This document shows, piece by piece, positions 1 to 10,933 of a DNA stretch of 64,000 nt. A model generated the notes under the pieces. It had not been told where the DNA came from. It worked only from the letters and a program-made list of their open reading frames with translations, and made no database searches. Numbering within the stretch: position 1 is the first letter of the stretch; every line of letters starts with the position of its first letter. This stretch comes from Allomyces macrogynus ATCC 38327 (Eukaryota; Blastocladiomycota; Blastocladiomycetes; Blastocladiales; Blastocladiaceae), in contig GG745329.1 in assembly GCA_000151295.1 (NCBI GenBank), positions 259,268 through 323,267 on the forward strand. Direction: 5' to 3'. Position numbers and translations under genes: made by a program.

Positions 1-434
1 TAGACATCCGTCCCAACACCCTCTACTCTACTTTCGGCGTCATACCTTTAGTTTGGGCGTACGTCACGGCATTTACGAGTCGCATCATCCCCTTGTACCC
101 ACGTTAACTGCAGCAAACGACACGATCATTCGAGTCTGCGAGTTAAGTTTCATGATCTCATTCAGTCATCACATATGCTTACTTTATGTATAGTGTGTTA
201 TGCGAACAGCTTAAGCTTCCCCTCATGATGCCCGATATCACGGGTCTATGTCCGTACTGTATAACTCCTTCCTCATTGCAGCTCTACCTCGGTATAGAAA
301 CGACACTCATAAAAACAATAGGGTGTTGCGCTCACTTTCACACACTCCACCACAAGATAACCAAAACAACATCATAAAAACTTCCGCCTCCTGTCATTGA
401 CTTTACGCACACGCGCATCTACTCGCGCCCGACC
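1..434. other. Non-coding left edge, no gene recognised
   Basis: This stretch is clearly less GC-rich than the rest of the window and shows no conserved protein, tRNA-like or repeat signal. It may hold an intron or upstream sequence of the chitin-binding gene fragment that follows. No exon with a signal peptide could be placed here. Confidence 0.5.
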
Positions 435-773
435 GTGATTGTAACTAAGACGACCGATGGCCCCGCGCCGACGTCGACGCCGACGCACCCCAATGGCCCG
501 CAGAAGCCCGTCAAGGACTTGCCGACGACGGGTGCACCCGCACCGACGCAGGCGCCATCGACGGAGGGCGCGTGCGGTGGCTCGGCCAACGGGTCGATGC
601 AGTGCGCGGCTTCGGGCGCGCTGCGCCAGTGCGTGAACGGTGCCTGGTACGAGTTCCCGAAGCCGGCTGGGACCAAGTGCCAGGTCGTCGACGGCAACGC
701 AATGTACTACTTTGAGGCGCAGTCGTACGAGGCCGCGCAGAAGGATGGGGATGATGGCCAGTGGCACGGCTAG
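435..773 (+). CDS. 3' exon of a secreted CBM19-like chitin-binding protein (partial)
   Basis: The reading frame is open from about 378 to the TAG at 771-773. No start codon or signal peptide is visible, so this is treated as the last exon of a longer gene and the left coordinate is approximate. A Thr/Pro-rich linker (about residues 5-40) is followed by a small cysteine module: GACGG, MQCA, RQCVNGAWYE and AGTKCQV. Four cysteines, a C-x-N-G-x-W core and a G-T-x-C end are the pattern of family 19 carbohydrate-binding modules, which bind chitin and usually sit at the C-terminus of fungal chitinases or other wall proteins. A catalytic domain would be expected upstream but is not in the window. The family call rests on motif spacing only. 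Confidence 0.5.
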   Translation: MIVTKTTDGPAPTSTPTHPNGPQKPVKDLPTTGAPAPTQAPSTEGACGGSANGSMQCAASGALRQCVNGAWYEFPKPAGTKCQVVDGNAMYYFEAQSYEAAQKDGDDGQWHG

Positions 774-891
774 TGAAGAGTGTAGAGGATTTGCATTCGC
801 CTGTTTGGTTCGAATTTTGTTTTGGTCTCGCCATTGCTCATACAAAAGAATACATGCTACACGGCCATCTGTTCCACGACACGCGCGCAGT

Positions 892-1472
892 TCAGGTCCG
901 TTCGGGGGGGAGCGGCTGCTTGGGGACCGATGGCAGAGCACCGAGCTGCGACTGTTTGGCCTTGACGCGCTGCTTTTCGCGGTACTCGGCTGCACGCATC
1001 GAAAATATGCGCGAGTGCAGAACATAACTCGCTGGGATCGGCAGCGTCGCGGTCGGCTTGGTTGCCGCGGATTCGTCGCTCTTTTGCCCGGCAGCAGCAG
1101 CAGGTGCGGAGGTAGTGCCAGCTGGTGCACGGCCCGTGGTCGTTGCCGCACCGGTATTCGGTGGAAAAGGACTCGATGCGGTCCCCGAAGCGGTAGAAAG
1201 TGTGCAAAATCCGGGATCTTGGCAATGGTTGGCGCACGTCTGAGTGGGTGGGCGCCGCGGGGCAAGCGGTCAGCTCGAGAGTGACAGCACAGCAACACGT
1301 CGAACGGGTTGTCCGCTCATGAGACCTCGTTGATAAATACAAAGAAGAAATCAATGTCGCTGTGCGTGAGCACTTCCTGCGTCGGTTTGCCGCACACCCA
1401 GCATGGACGGTCGGTCGCAGCGCGCCGGCGTTGGTACAAGTTCTTGAACGGGATCGGCGCGGCCGCCTGCAT
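892..1472 (-). CDS. VFA1: Vps4-associated protein 1 homologue (VFA1)
   Basis: Exons 1472-1341 and 1239-892 give 159 residues; the 101-nt intron has GTATTT and CTCAG ends. The N-terminus (PFKNLYQRRR) leads into CWVCGKPTQEVLTHSD-DFFF, then TCANHCQDPGFCT after the intron. This is the hallmark of the Vfa1 family: a CxxC pair, an FF(Y/F)xC stretch, and a histidine/cysteine pair probably forming a zinc site. The C-terminal helix (PASYVLHSRIFSMRAAEYRE) is the basic/aromatic segment that in yeast Vfa1 binds the AAA-ATPase Vps4 at endosomes. Between them lies an Ala/Thr-rich linker. The start was chosen because family members begin just before the NLY motif. The gene is convergent with the chitin-binding fragment and divergent from the membrane-protein gene at 2092. 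Confidence 0.8.
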
Positions 1473-2091
1473 CTTGGCCAAGCTTTGCAGCAAGTTGGTG
1501 CGCGTCAGTCGTGCTGGGATGGCGAGATTCCAGGTCGCGCGCTGTTGACGCAAATATGATCGTTGTTGACCAACGGCCGAGGCGGACGCACGCGGTCACA
1601 TGTTGACTGGAGGAGCACGGCAATCCAACATTGTATCAAAACGCATCAACTCAGAGGCAACCAAACACGTTTTCGAGAAACAGCAAACGGCAGCAAGCGT
1701 GCCAGTTGTCGATGAGGACGTCGAGAGGTCGCCAAGTTGAGGGTCAAGCCAGCAGAAAACTCGATCCACACCGGCTAGACGGCGCCTTCCATGGTGGAGG
1801 CGGCCGGTTTCGTGCTCTTACGGAACATCTGGATGTGAAGTGCACTAGAACGAGCTAATAATCGAGAATGCCTTGATGGAAACGCCATTTGAGTGGAAAA
1901 AACGCTGTCCGGTCGACCCAACGACGCGCCCGCACGGCGACACTCTCCAGATCTCGCCTCATTCTCGTTACCAGGCCGGTGCTACGTCACACTCAACACT
2001 CGGCAACCGAGGGTCAAACTGGCGTTTGCAACCATCGCCCCACCCGTGCCTCCTTTCTCATCGACGCTGGGAAGCCATAAACGACCTCCCC
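1473..2091. other. Intergenic, divergent promoter region
   Basis: Spacer of about 620 nt between the start codons of the divergent VFA1 and 4-TM genes. Small ORFs here have no recognisable family. The frame of the 2092 gene stays open upstream to an ATG at 1876, but that extension does not look like protein. Confidence 0.4.
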
Positions 2092-3675
2092 ATGGATGAC
2101 TTCAACAAGGTGGCTGACTGTGTTCCTCTCGTCGACGAGGGTCGCCCGACCCAGACCTGCTCTACAATGTCGACAACGTCCGCAAATTCGAGTGCCGCAG
2201 CGCTTGTGTCAGCCGTGGAGCTGCTCGAAAAACGACGAAATGATTTGGACTCGGTCGCAACAGCGCCAACATCCAGCGAGAACCCGACGTTGACACCAGC
2301 ACCAGCTCTGCCCGATACGTTGCGGCCGGGTCACGTCGCTACCCGGCCCATCTCGAGCGACTTGTCATGCCCTGCCCGTGCCAATATCATGAACGCGATT
2401 GCGGCGGCGGCTGCCGTTGCTGGTGCAAGTACCGCGTCGGCGCCTGCACAACCTGTTCCAGCGGCTCGACCCAATGACGTTGATAACGGCGACCAGGCAC
2501 AAGTAGACTCGGTCAACAACATCCCCGACCTCGAAATCACCGAGCCTGCCAACTCTGCGCCATCCGCGTCGTATATCCACACGCCGCCGTCCAGCGTTCA
2601 TTCGTGGCAAGCATCGGCTTCGACGACACGTGCCCGATCGATTCACAGTTTTCTCACTGTCGATGAAGCTCGTACCATTTCGGGCGGTGGTGATATTACG
2701 CCGGCGGCGCCATCGACTCGCAACTCGACGACGCAATCGGAGCTGCCGTCGTACAGCGATGCGTCGCCGAAACCGCCCGGGTACATTGCGCTTGAGCTCG
2801 AGGAGGCGCAGGAGCGCGTCGACTCGCGCGAGGCACCGCATTGGGCACTGTGCTGTGGCACGATTGCCAAGTTGCGCACGCTGCGCCGCGTCGCGTTTGT
2901 CTATACCGCCATTTCGCTCGCCTATTCCGTTGCCTTTATCTTTTACGAGACGGCGGCCCTGTTCGACTCGACGGGGCGACTCCGTGTCGACGGGCCTATT
3001 CTTGACGAGCGGTACAAGGTACTGGCCGCTGCGATTGAATTATGATTTTGAACGCGCCACTAACCGCTATCCTGATACGCCTAGTCGCCCGAGCGGGACC
3101 TTTTCCCCACTCTCCACCTGATTTTGTGCTCGATGTGGTTCCCCGCGACGTTCTTAGGTGGATACGCTTTGTTCAAGGTACCGCTCATCCATGTCGACCT
3201 TCCTTTCTCGCCTGACCATGCATTTCGGAACCAACAGAATCTCGAACTTCCTTTCCACATTTCGTCGTATATGCTCTTCTTGCTCGCCGGCACCGAGTGC
3301 GTCCTCACTGCCGTCGACTTTATGCGTTTTCGCGACGCGTCGGCGGCCGCGCACGCTGCCACGAGTCCCATAGTCTTGCCTGTCCTGATTGTGCGCGGCG
3401 CGATGCTGCCCGTCCACATTATCGGCCTTTGGATCGTGTATTGGACCAGTCGACTATGGACGCCGCTCGGAGTCGAGATGCGGCGGCTGCGCCAGGAGCA
3501 CGAGACAAGAGCGCGTACCGAGGCGGTGCGCGCGGCACAGGAGGCGGAACTCCTGGCGCGCGAGACGGAGGTAGTGACTGCGAGCTCTGCAGCGGCGGCG
3601 GCGGCGGCGGCGGCGGCTGTGGGCACGGTGAACACGGCGGCCGAGGCACGCGCAAGCACGGTGCCGTCGTCTTGA
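2092..3675 (+). CDS. Orphan multi-pass membrane protein with long disordered N-terminus
   Basis: Exons 2092-3018 and 3085-3675 give 505 residues. The 66-nt intron has a GTACTG donor, a CTAAC branch-like site and a CCTAG acceptor, and the phase is conserved. Residues 1-250 are Ser/Thr/Ala/Pro-rich and probably disordered. Four hydrophobic segments follow: one just before the intron (VAFVYTAISLAYSVAFIF), one straddling FPTLHLILCSMWFPATF, then ISSYMLFLLAGTECVL, and PVLIVRGAMLPVHIIGLWI. A charged helical tail (RLRQEHETRARTEAVRAAQE) ends in a poly-Ala run encoded by a GCG repeat near 3594-3618. I do not recognise the family. An in-frame ATG lies upstream at 1876, but the sequence between looks like leader DNA, so 2092 is preferred. 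Confidence 0.6.
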
Positions 3676-4253
3676 GCGTCGTATCTACATTCTCATTTTG
3701 TCCATTCACTGCAGTACCTACCTTGTCGGCCATCGCCGCTGGCAGGTGGCCCAACTGTGCTCGTTTTATGCGATTCGAGTCGTTGGATCCGTGCGGGATC
3801 CATTCTCAGTCGCCGCGTCGCGTTTGTAACCATTATTTGTGTAAGCCAAAACATGGTCGCTGCCTTGATTTCTCGCCTTGGCTTATTCCGTCCGGTGGTT
3901 GTCGACAAGTTGTCGGTGGCAACAAGTCACACTCACATGAGTGATGAGATCTGTAAGTCCAGCGATTTTGGAGATTTTGATGCATTTCGATCCATCGTCA
4001 GCGCGACGGCGCGCGCCCTACCTTGACTTGACAGCTGAAGCCCGGCTCCAAAATCCACTCGCTGCAAGCGCATTTCCATCGTCTTCATGGGCGACGGCGG
4101 CCAGCTCGTGATGTGGCGACGGCGACCGGCCGAATCCGCATCGGGATGTCTTCCAAAGTCCAGTGGATATAAAAGCACGTCTCCCGGCGCCGAGCTCGTT
4201 CAACTCTCCCTCTCCGCTGCTGTATCCCCAACGACTTCATTCAGCAACCCGCC
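3676..4253. other. Intergenic / LYS4 promoter
   Basis: About 580 nt with no conserved coding signal. It contains the TATA box of LYS4 near its right end. Confidence 0.5.
4166..4175 (+). promoter_or_regulatory. TATA box of LYS4
   Basis: GATATAAAAG lies about 80 nt upstream of the LYS4 start codon, followed by a pyrimidine-rich stretch (CAACTCTCCCTCTCCGC) likely to include the transcription start. Spacing and sequence fit a canonical TATA element. Confidence 0.6.
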
Positions 4254-6587
4254 ATGGTTCGACCGGTCCAACTTGCTCGACTTCACGCTGCCGCACGAGC
4301 CCTGCCCTCGCCCATGCTCGCCTCTCGCACAACAAGCCTTCTCTCGGCAAGGATGCAGTGCGCTCGCTTTATTTCGACCAGCACGAGGCTATGTGCGCCC
4401 GGAACCAGCTCGGCAGCAGCACTACGAGTCGGCCAGACCGTGGTCGAAAAGATTGCTCAACGCTATGCCGTTGGACTGGCGCCGAACCAAGTTGTGCGCG
4501 CCGGCGACTTTGTCTACATCCAGCCGCACCATGTTATGACGCACGATAACACGGGTACGTTGCACGCCTCGCCTTTCGAGTGAGCGATGGTGCTGTCAGT
4601 GAAGCTGACCCGATTCCCTGTGCAGGTGCCGTGATGGCCAAGTTCCAAGCAATCGGCGCGACCAAAATGGCCGACCCGCACCAGCCCGTGTTTGCGCTCG
4701 ACCACGACGTGCAAAACAGGTCCGACAAGAATCTCGACAAGTACTCGCGTATCGAGCGGTTTGCCAAGCAGCACGGCGTCGATTTTTACCCGGCGGGGCG
4801 CGGAATTGGGCACCAGGTCATGGTCGAGGAGGGCTATATTGCGCCCTACTCGCTGACGGTCGCGTCGGACTCGCACTCGAACATGTACGGTGGTGTTGGG
4901 TGCTTGGGGACGCCCGTCGTGCGCACGGATGCGGCCGCAATTTGGGCCACGGGGCGGACTTGGTACGCTTTTTTGTCGTTTCTCTTGCTTTTCGGTCACG
5001 GTTGCGGTTATCCTGACAATTTCGATCATGAACAGGTGGCAGGTCCCGCCCGTCGTGCAAGTCGCGCTGCACGGCAAGCCGCGCCCCGGCGTTTCGGGCA
5101 AGGACGTGATTCTCGCACTGTGCGCCTACTTTTCCAAGGACCAGGTGCTCAACACAGCCATCGAGTTTGTCGGTGACGGCGTGCGGCACCTGTCCGTCGA
5201 TGAGCGACTTGCCGTCGCCAACATGACGACCGAATGGGGAGCTCTCGCCGGCGTGTTCCCCGTCGACGAGCAGACACTCGACTACCTGTCCCGCCAGCTC
5301 CGCGCGCGCCGCACGCCGGCTGTATCGCCGCGGCTGACCCGCGCTGACCTCGACCACGCCGCGGCCAATCCGGTCCTCGCCGATGGCAACGCCTTCTACA
5401 CCAAGCAGCTCGACCTTGACCTGACGACGGTGCGCCCGTTCGTCTCGGGCCCCAACTCGGTGAAAGTCACTACGGCTATCGACGAACTGGCCGCGCAGCG
5501 CATCCCGATCAACAAGGCCTACCTGCTCTCGTGTGTGAACGCGCGGCAGCACGATCTCGCTGAAGCTGCGCGCATCGTGCGTGCTGCGGGTCCGAATGCG
5601 AGCGTCGCGGCGGGCGTTGAGTGGTATGTCGCGCCCGCGTCGACGCGTGTCCAGCAGGACGCCGAGGCCGCTGGAGACTGGCAGACGCTCATGGCCGCGG
5701 GCGCGATCGCGCTGCCCGCTGGATGCGGTCCGTGCGTTGGGCTCGGCCGTGGGCTGCTTGAGGACGGCGAGGTCGGGATTTCCGCGACCAACCGCAACTT
5801 CAAGGGCCGGATGGGGTCGCCCTCGGCCAAGGCCTACCTGGCGTCGCCTGCGGTCGTCACGGCGTCAGCACTCAAGGGCCACATTTGCGCGCCGGATCTG
5901 CCCGAGTACGCGGCGGTCGCGCAGGGCGAGCCGCTGCGCGGGTCAGTGTGCGAATTTAACGCGCCCGAGCGACCTGCTGTTGCCGCCTCGGCTTCGGAGT
6001 CGGCGCTCCTACCCGGTTTCCCGGCGACGCTGAACGGCGAGCTGCTCTACATGCACCAGAACAACCTCAACACGGACGGCATCTACCCAGGCAAGTACAC
6101 GTACCAGGACGACATGACGGCGGCGCAAATGGCCAATGTCGTCATGGAAAATTACGACGTGAACTTTGCGCAGTCGGTGGCCGACCGCCGCGCCAAGGGG
6201 ACCGACTCGATTCTGCTGGCCGGGTTCAACTTTGGCACGGGGTCGTCGCGCGAGCAGGCGGCCACCGCGTTGCTCGCAGCGGGCATTCGATTGGTCCTGA
6301 CCGGCTCGGCGTCGGAAACGTTTAAGCGCAACGCGCTCAACAATGGTCTGCTGGTCCTCGAGGCGCCCGCGCTCGTTCGGGATGCGGCTGCCGCGTTTGG
6401 GGCTGAGACCCTGACCAAGGCGACGGGGTGGGCGATCGAGGTCCGGCTGGCTGAGGGGGTCGCGCTCGTGACGCTGCCTGGTGAGAGCGAGCCCCGGCGG
6501 TACGCGATCCCTGCGGTCGGCATGGCCGCGCAAGAGCTGGTTGTGGAGGGAGGGCTCGAGAACTGGATTCGCAGCCGCTTGCAATAA
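4254..6587 (+). CDS. LYS4: Homoaconitase, mitochondrial (LYS4)
   Basis: Exons 4254-4554, 4626-4962 and 5036-6587 give 729 residues, the usual family length. The enzyme interconverts homocitrate/homoaconitate and homoisocitrate in the alpha-aminoadipate lysine pathway of fungi. The N-terminus is rich in Arg/Ala/Ser without acids, a typical mitochondrial presequence. The core follows: [21 protein letters not shown], then ATGRTWWQVPP, which is homoaconitase-like and is split by the second intron. The [4Fe-4S] cysteines are LLSCVNAR and the CGPC of [11 protein letters not shown]. The C-terminal swivel domain carries [12 protein letters not shown], with the active-site serine/arginine loop. Introns are 71 and 73 nt with GTACGT/GTACGC donors and CAG acceptors. 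Aconitase itself is the alternative but fits the W-W-Q-V-P segment less well. Confidence 0.93.
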
Positions 6588-7034
6588 TGAAACCGCGTTG
6601 CTTCTGTTGCTTTGATTTCTTTTCGCTTCACAGATGCCAACGCTGCTAATGGCAACAATACTCCACCGGCACATGCCCGCTGGAGCTTTCGGCTGTGAGG
6701 ACATCCCGAGCTCCATGCTCTCGTTGGAGAACGCCACTTGCCACTCATCACCGCCCATGGAGTGAACGTTGAAGCGCCCGAGCTAAATGTCGTGCTTTCC
6801 AGGTGCGAGACGGGTCTGCCGCGTAAACTTCGATGCGGGACATATTTGATCTCGTCGTTTCTCGTCGCTCGAGCTTGAAGCGTTCGCAATCTGCTCTTTG
6901 AATTCCGACCCTGTCTGGCCAACTGCACCACGTCCAACTTGCTGCAATCACGTTGCAGGTCGCAACCTATCCCCTGCCGCTCGAGGGCCGATGCCGCCGC
7001 CGCCCGCACCGGCGCCGACCTGTCCGCCACCACC
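6588..7034. other. Intergenic between LYS4 and the PPP4R4-like gene
   Basis: About 450 nt holding the LYS4 3' region and the leader of the next gene. Nothing else is recognised. Confidence 0.4.
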
Positions 7035-10000
7035 ATGTCCGAGTCGTTCAGCTTCAACGAATGGGAGTCGGCGCTCGATGTGCCCGCCGATCTCCTGGCC
7101 GACGACGGCCGCGGCATCCATGAGCTGAAGATTTCCAACAAGCTGTACAAGTCCAAGGAGGAAATCGAGGCCTGCACCGTTGCCGAGTCGTTGGGCGATG
7201 TTGATCGCGCACTATGGATTGTCAAGTACGCTGCAAGATCCACACTTTGATGGGATATTCTCTCCACCGGCGCGCGAACGCACGGCCCTGACCTGTCGTT
7301 GTCGATTTGCTCAGTCGCGGCCAGCCGATACAGAAGCTGAGCGTCGTCAACAACTTCTCACAACTCATGGACGAGTACCCGCGGCGCGCGCTTGACGAGG
7401 TTCTCCCGGCCATTTTGGTGTGTGCGCGTTTCCCATTCGCGTATTGCGTCAAGCGTGCCCCTCAGCCTGACCCTCAGATGACGCCCATTCGCTCCTCCCT
7501 TTGCGTTGCAAGAACTCGGCTGCCAACAGCGTTTGGCACCAGGAATACCAGACGGCACTGTGCACGTTCATCAAGAGCATGCTCGACCAGGTCGCCGTCG
7601 GGTCGCCGTTCATTCCGGGCGCGCTGGAAATGGCCAAGGCGTTGATGAAGAGCGACAAAGAAGGTACCGCTTCCTTTTTGCGCCTGTGCTCTTATATTTT
7701 GGTGGTGGAGTAACTGATCGTCTCTTCTGCTCTCTCCACCTAGCCATTGTCCAATGCTGGTCGACCGTCTACCTCGCGTGCATTGAACGCGGCCTGGCCC
7801 ACGACACGATGCTCCAGGTGCGCGTGTTCCGCTCGACCTCGCTTACCGTGTCCGCGAACTGACGTCCCACCGGCCCAATTCACCGCAGATGATCAAAACC
7901 GCCATCGTCGAAGGTGGCTTCACGCAACCCGCCCCGTGCCGCGTCTGGTGCGCCAAAGTCCTCGGTTCTGCGGTGCGCCACTTCTCGCCGGCCGACATCC
8001 AGGCACACTTTCTCGACAAGGCCCTGTCGCTGTGCCAGGACACGGACCAGGAAGTGCGTGCGTCAATGGGCCTGCAGCTCGCGCAGTTTGCGCGCAGCGT
8101 CGACGGCAAGACGCAGCACGACCGGATCTTGCCCGAGTTTGTGGACCTGATCCTGGACGAGGAGGTGGGCGTGCGCGAGGCGGCGGTCCAGGGCCTGAGC
8201 CAGGTGCTCGATTTTTTACCAGCCGACGCGAAACGCACGTACGTGATTCCGACGTGGACAGCGACACTGGGGGACGCGCAGTTGGCGAAAGTGCTGGCGC
8301 GCGAGTTTGGCGTGTTCTTCTGGCACTGCAAGGGTCCGTGCGGCTCATTCGGTCCGTGGCCTCGGCGCCAACTCACCCTTGCACTCCGCCCTCCGCAGAG
8401 TGCATGACCGAGGCCGACATGGCCACGTTCATCAAGTACTATCTCGACCAGGCGCAGGCGACCGACATGGACGTGCGCGTGCATTGCGCCTACAACTTGC
8501 CGGCCATGGTCAAGAGTCTCGGCACCGACGCGCGCCTCATGGCGGCGATTTCGAAACTGTGCAACGACCCACAAGTCGCTGTGCGGCACCGCATGTGCCT
8601 GTGCCTAAGCGTGCTCGCCGACTTGTTGGGTGCCGAGTGCTACCAGCACCTGCGCACGTCGTTTTTCACGCTGTTTGGCGACAACGAGCATATTTTCGAG
8701 ACTCTGCTGCTGTCACTCGATGCGATCACGCGGCGGTTCCTCGCGGATCCGGCGTTTCAGAAGGTGGAGCCGGTTGTGTGGATTTCGACTACGATGGATG
8801 CTCACGGTTTTGACTCGTGGTAGGGCACCGACATGAACGATTTCCTGTTCATTGTCTTCCGCAAGATCCGCGAGCTGATAGCCAAGGCCAAGTGGCCGCA
8901 AGTGCACGCGTGTCTCGTGCAAGCGCGCAACTACGCCGAGTACTTTGACCCAGAGGCCGTCTACGACATCTGCATCCCGGTCCTGACGCGCATCATTTAC
9001 GAGGTGCGGGCGCTCCTGCTTCCTTTCCACCATGACATCGCACCTGCCAACCCCACCACCTTATAGGCCCCCCGCGCCGCACTACAAGACCTCGGCACGC
9101 AACTCGCGGTCCAATCCATCCGGCGCTTCCGGCGCCTTGACCACCGCGACGGGCAATGCCGCGCGCTCGTCGCCGACCTCGCCTTCTCGTCCACCTTCCG
9201 GCACCGGATGCAGTACCTCGGCGTGTGCGCGCACGTCCTCGCCCTCGCCTCCGGCAAACTGTTCCGCACCTACTTTGCGCACGCCTACCTCGCCCTTTCC
9301 GCTGACGCCGTCCTCGGCGTGCGGCGCAAAATGGTCGCCCTGTTACCCGCGGCAGCCGCGGCGATTGCCGGCGCGGCCGCCGACGACCCCCTCGTGAAAA
9401 AGTACGCGGCGACCATAGTCTACCTGCGCGGAATCGGTGTCGACGTGCCGGACTCTTGGCCGGCGGTTGCGGACGAGGACGCGGAAGCGGATCGCGATCG
9501 TGAGGCGGATGAGGATGCCGCGGTGCGCGACGACTTGGAGGACGCGAGGCGGAAGGACGGCGAGTTACGCCGGCTCGTCGCGGGGATGGATAAGGACGTG
9601 GTCGCAGCGGCTGCGGCGGCCGCGGCGGCGGGGGTTGGGAACGGCACGAGTGGAGCGGGGAAGGACCGGCGGCGCACGGGCGGTGTGGGGAAGACGGCAC
9701 CGACGCCGGCAGCCGCATCGAGTCTCGCGGCGCCGCTGGCCGCGGGGTCCGGGAAGCGCGACAGTTTGCGGTCGACCGGGAAGACTTCGCACGCGTCGGT
9801 GGGGACCGGCGCGCTCACGCCGAGTAATGCCACCGCGTCGCCGACGTTGACGACCGACCGTGGTACTGGGAGGCGGCCGACACGTCTGCGGTCCGCGAAC
9901 GCGGCGATTGGCGGCGACGACGCACACGCGCCGGCTGCGGTGGTCCCGCCGCCGCCGGCACCGCTCGCGCCGCCGACCGTGCCCGGTGCCGCACACCGCA

Positions 10001-10353
10001 GCAAGTCGAACACGACGCTGAATTACGCGGCGGTTGCAGGGACGACGTCCACGTCGGCGTCGTCCTCGTCGCCGCCTGCGTCGTCGTCGAATCCGGCGCT
10101 GGCCGCGGTCACATCAGCGGGAGCGTCGAGCGTGCCGCGGAATGGTGGCGGCGGAGGTGGGGGTGGTGGTGGAGGTGGCGCGAGGCGCGCCAGCGGGCCG
10201 CTGTTGTCGACGGACGCGGCGGCGTGTGCCGTGGATCGGCGTCGTGGGGACCGGGTGGGGGCGGGGCCGTCGCCATCGTCGTCGTCGTCGTCAGCGGGGG
10301 GCGTAAAGCTGCCGGCACTGAGCGCACGAAGCGGGGCTGTGGGACGACCGTGA
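7035..10353 (+). CDS. PPP4R4-like HEAT-repeat phosphatase regulatory subunit
   Basis: Eight exons: 7035-7225, 7315-7417, 7513-7663, 7744-7817, 7889-8333, 8399-8763, 8824-9003 and 9067-10353; all phases agree and give 931 residues. The end of exon 6 could instead be 8772. The N-terminal KEEIEACTV...GDVDRALWIV, then GQPIQKLSVV and RRALDEVLP, match animal PP4 regulatory subunit 4 position by position. So do LCQDTDQEVRASMGLQLAQ and VRVHCAYNLPAMVKSL further on. Residues about 30-640 are HEAT/armadillo helices, expected to scaffold a PP4/PP2A-type catalytic subunit. An acidic coiled stretch (DEDAEADRDREADED) follows, then a 300-residue Ala/Ser/Gly/Pro-rich tail with a poly-Gly run. Human PPP4R4 also has a disordered tail. 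Confidence 0.78.
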
Positions 10354-10933
10354 CTGGTGAGCGGGTGGAGAGACTCAGGCGAGGAGGGAAAGAACTGCGT
10401 TTTGAATCGGAGTCGGTGCATCGTGGTTGCTGGGAGGGGAACATTGAATGAGGACGTGATCAATGGGGGATCAGACCAGCGTTTGAGCTGATCAGACACA
10501 CGTGAAAGATCTCGACCCGTGTTGTGTTGGAGAGACGCGCGGTGGGCGTGAGAAAAGAGACCCGTGTCTTGAATCAGAACCTGTTGGTCGCGCGCGGCTG
10601 CGAGGCGAAGACATGACAATGAAGACGACGCGAAAGTAGAGGATGGGCACGGCAGCGACATGGAATGAATTGGCTAAGCACAAACGCTATATACAAACCC
10701 CTCGAACCAAGGGCGGGCAAAGACAGATCACAAAAAACGGAGGCAGACGGTCTTGATGAAGCGAACACGGAAACGCGGCAGCAGCGCATACACACGATTT
10801 AGCGCGTGAACAAAACAAATGAGCAGCAAAACTGGTTGGGTCGGTCAGGGCGACCAAAAACGGTTACGTGTCGAGGTGGACGATGAGAAGCGGGCTGATG
10901 GGGAATCAAAGTGCAAAAGAGCACGCCGAGAAA
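10354..10933. other. Intergenic, convergent 3' regions
   Basis: Spacer between two convergent genes. It is less GC-rich than the flanking exons and no coding or RNA signal is recognised. Confidence 0.4.

Noticed and set aside
3594..3618. GCG repeat as a microsatellite of interest
   Set aside because: It simply encodes a poly-Ala stretch at the end of the 4-TM protein, like others in this GC-rich genome.
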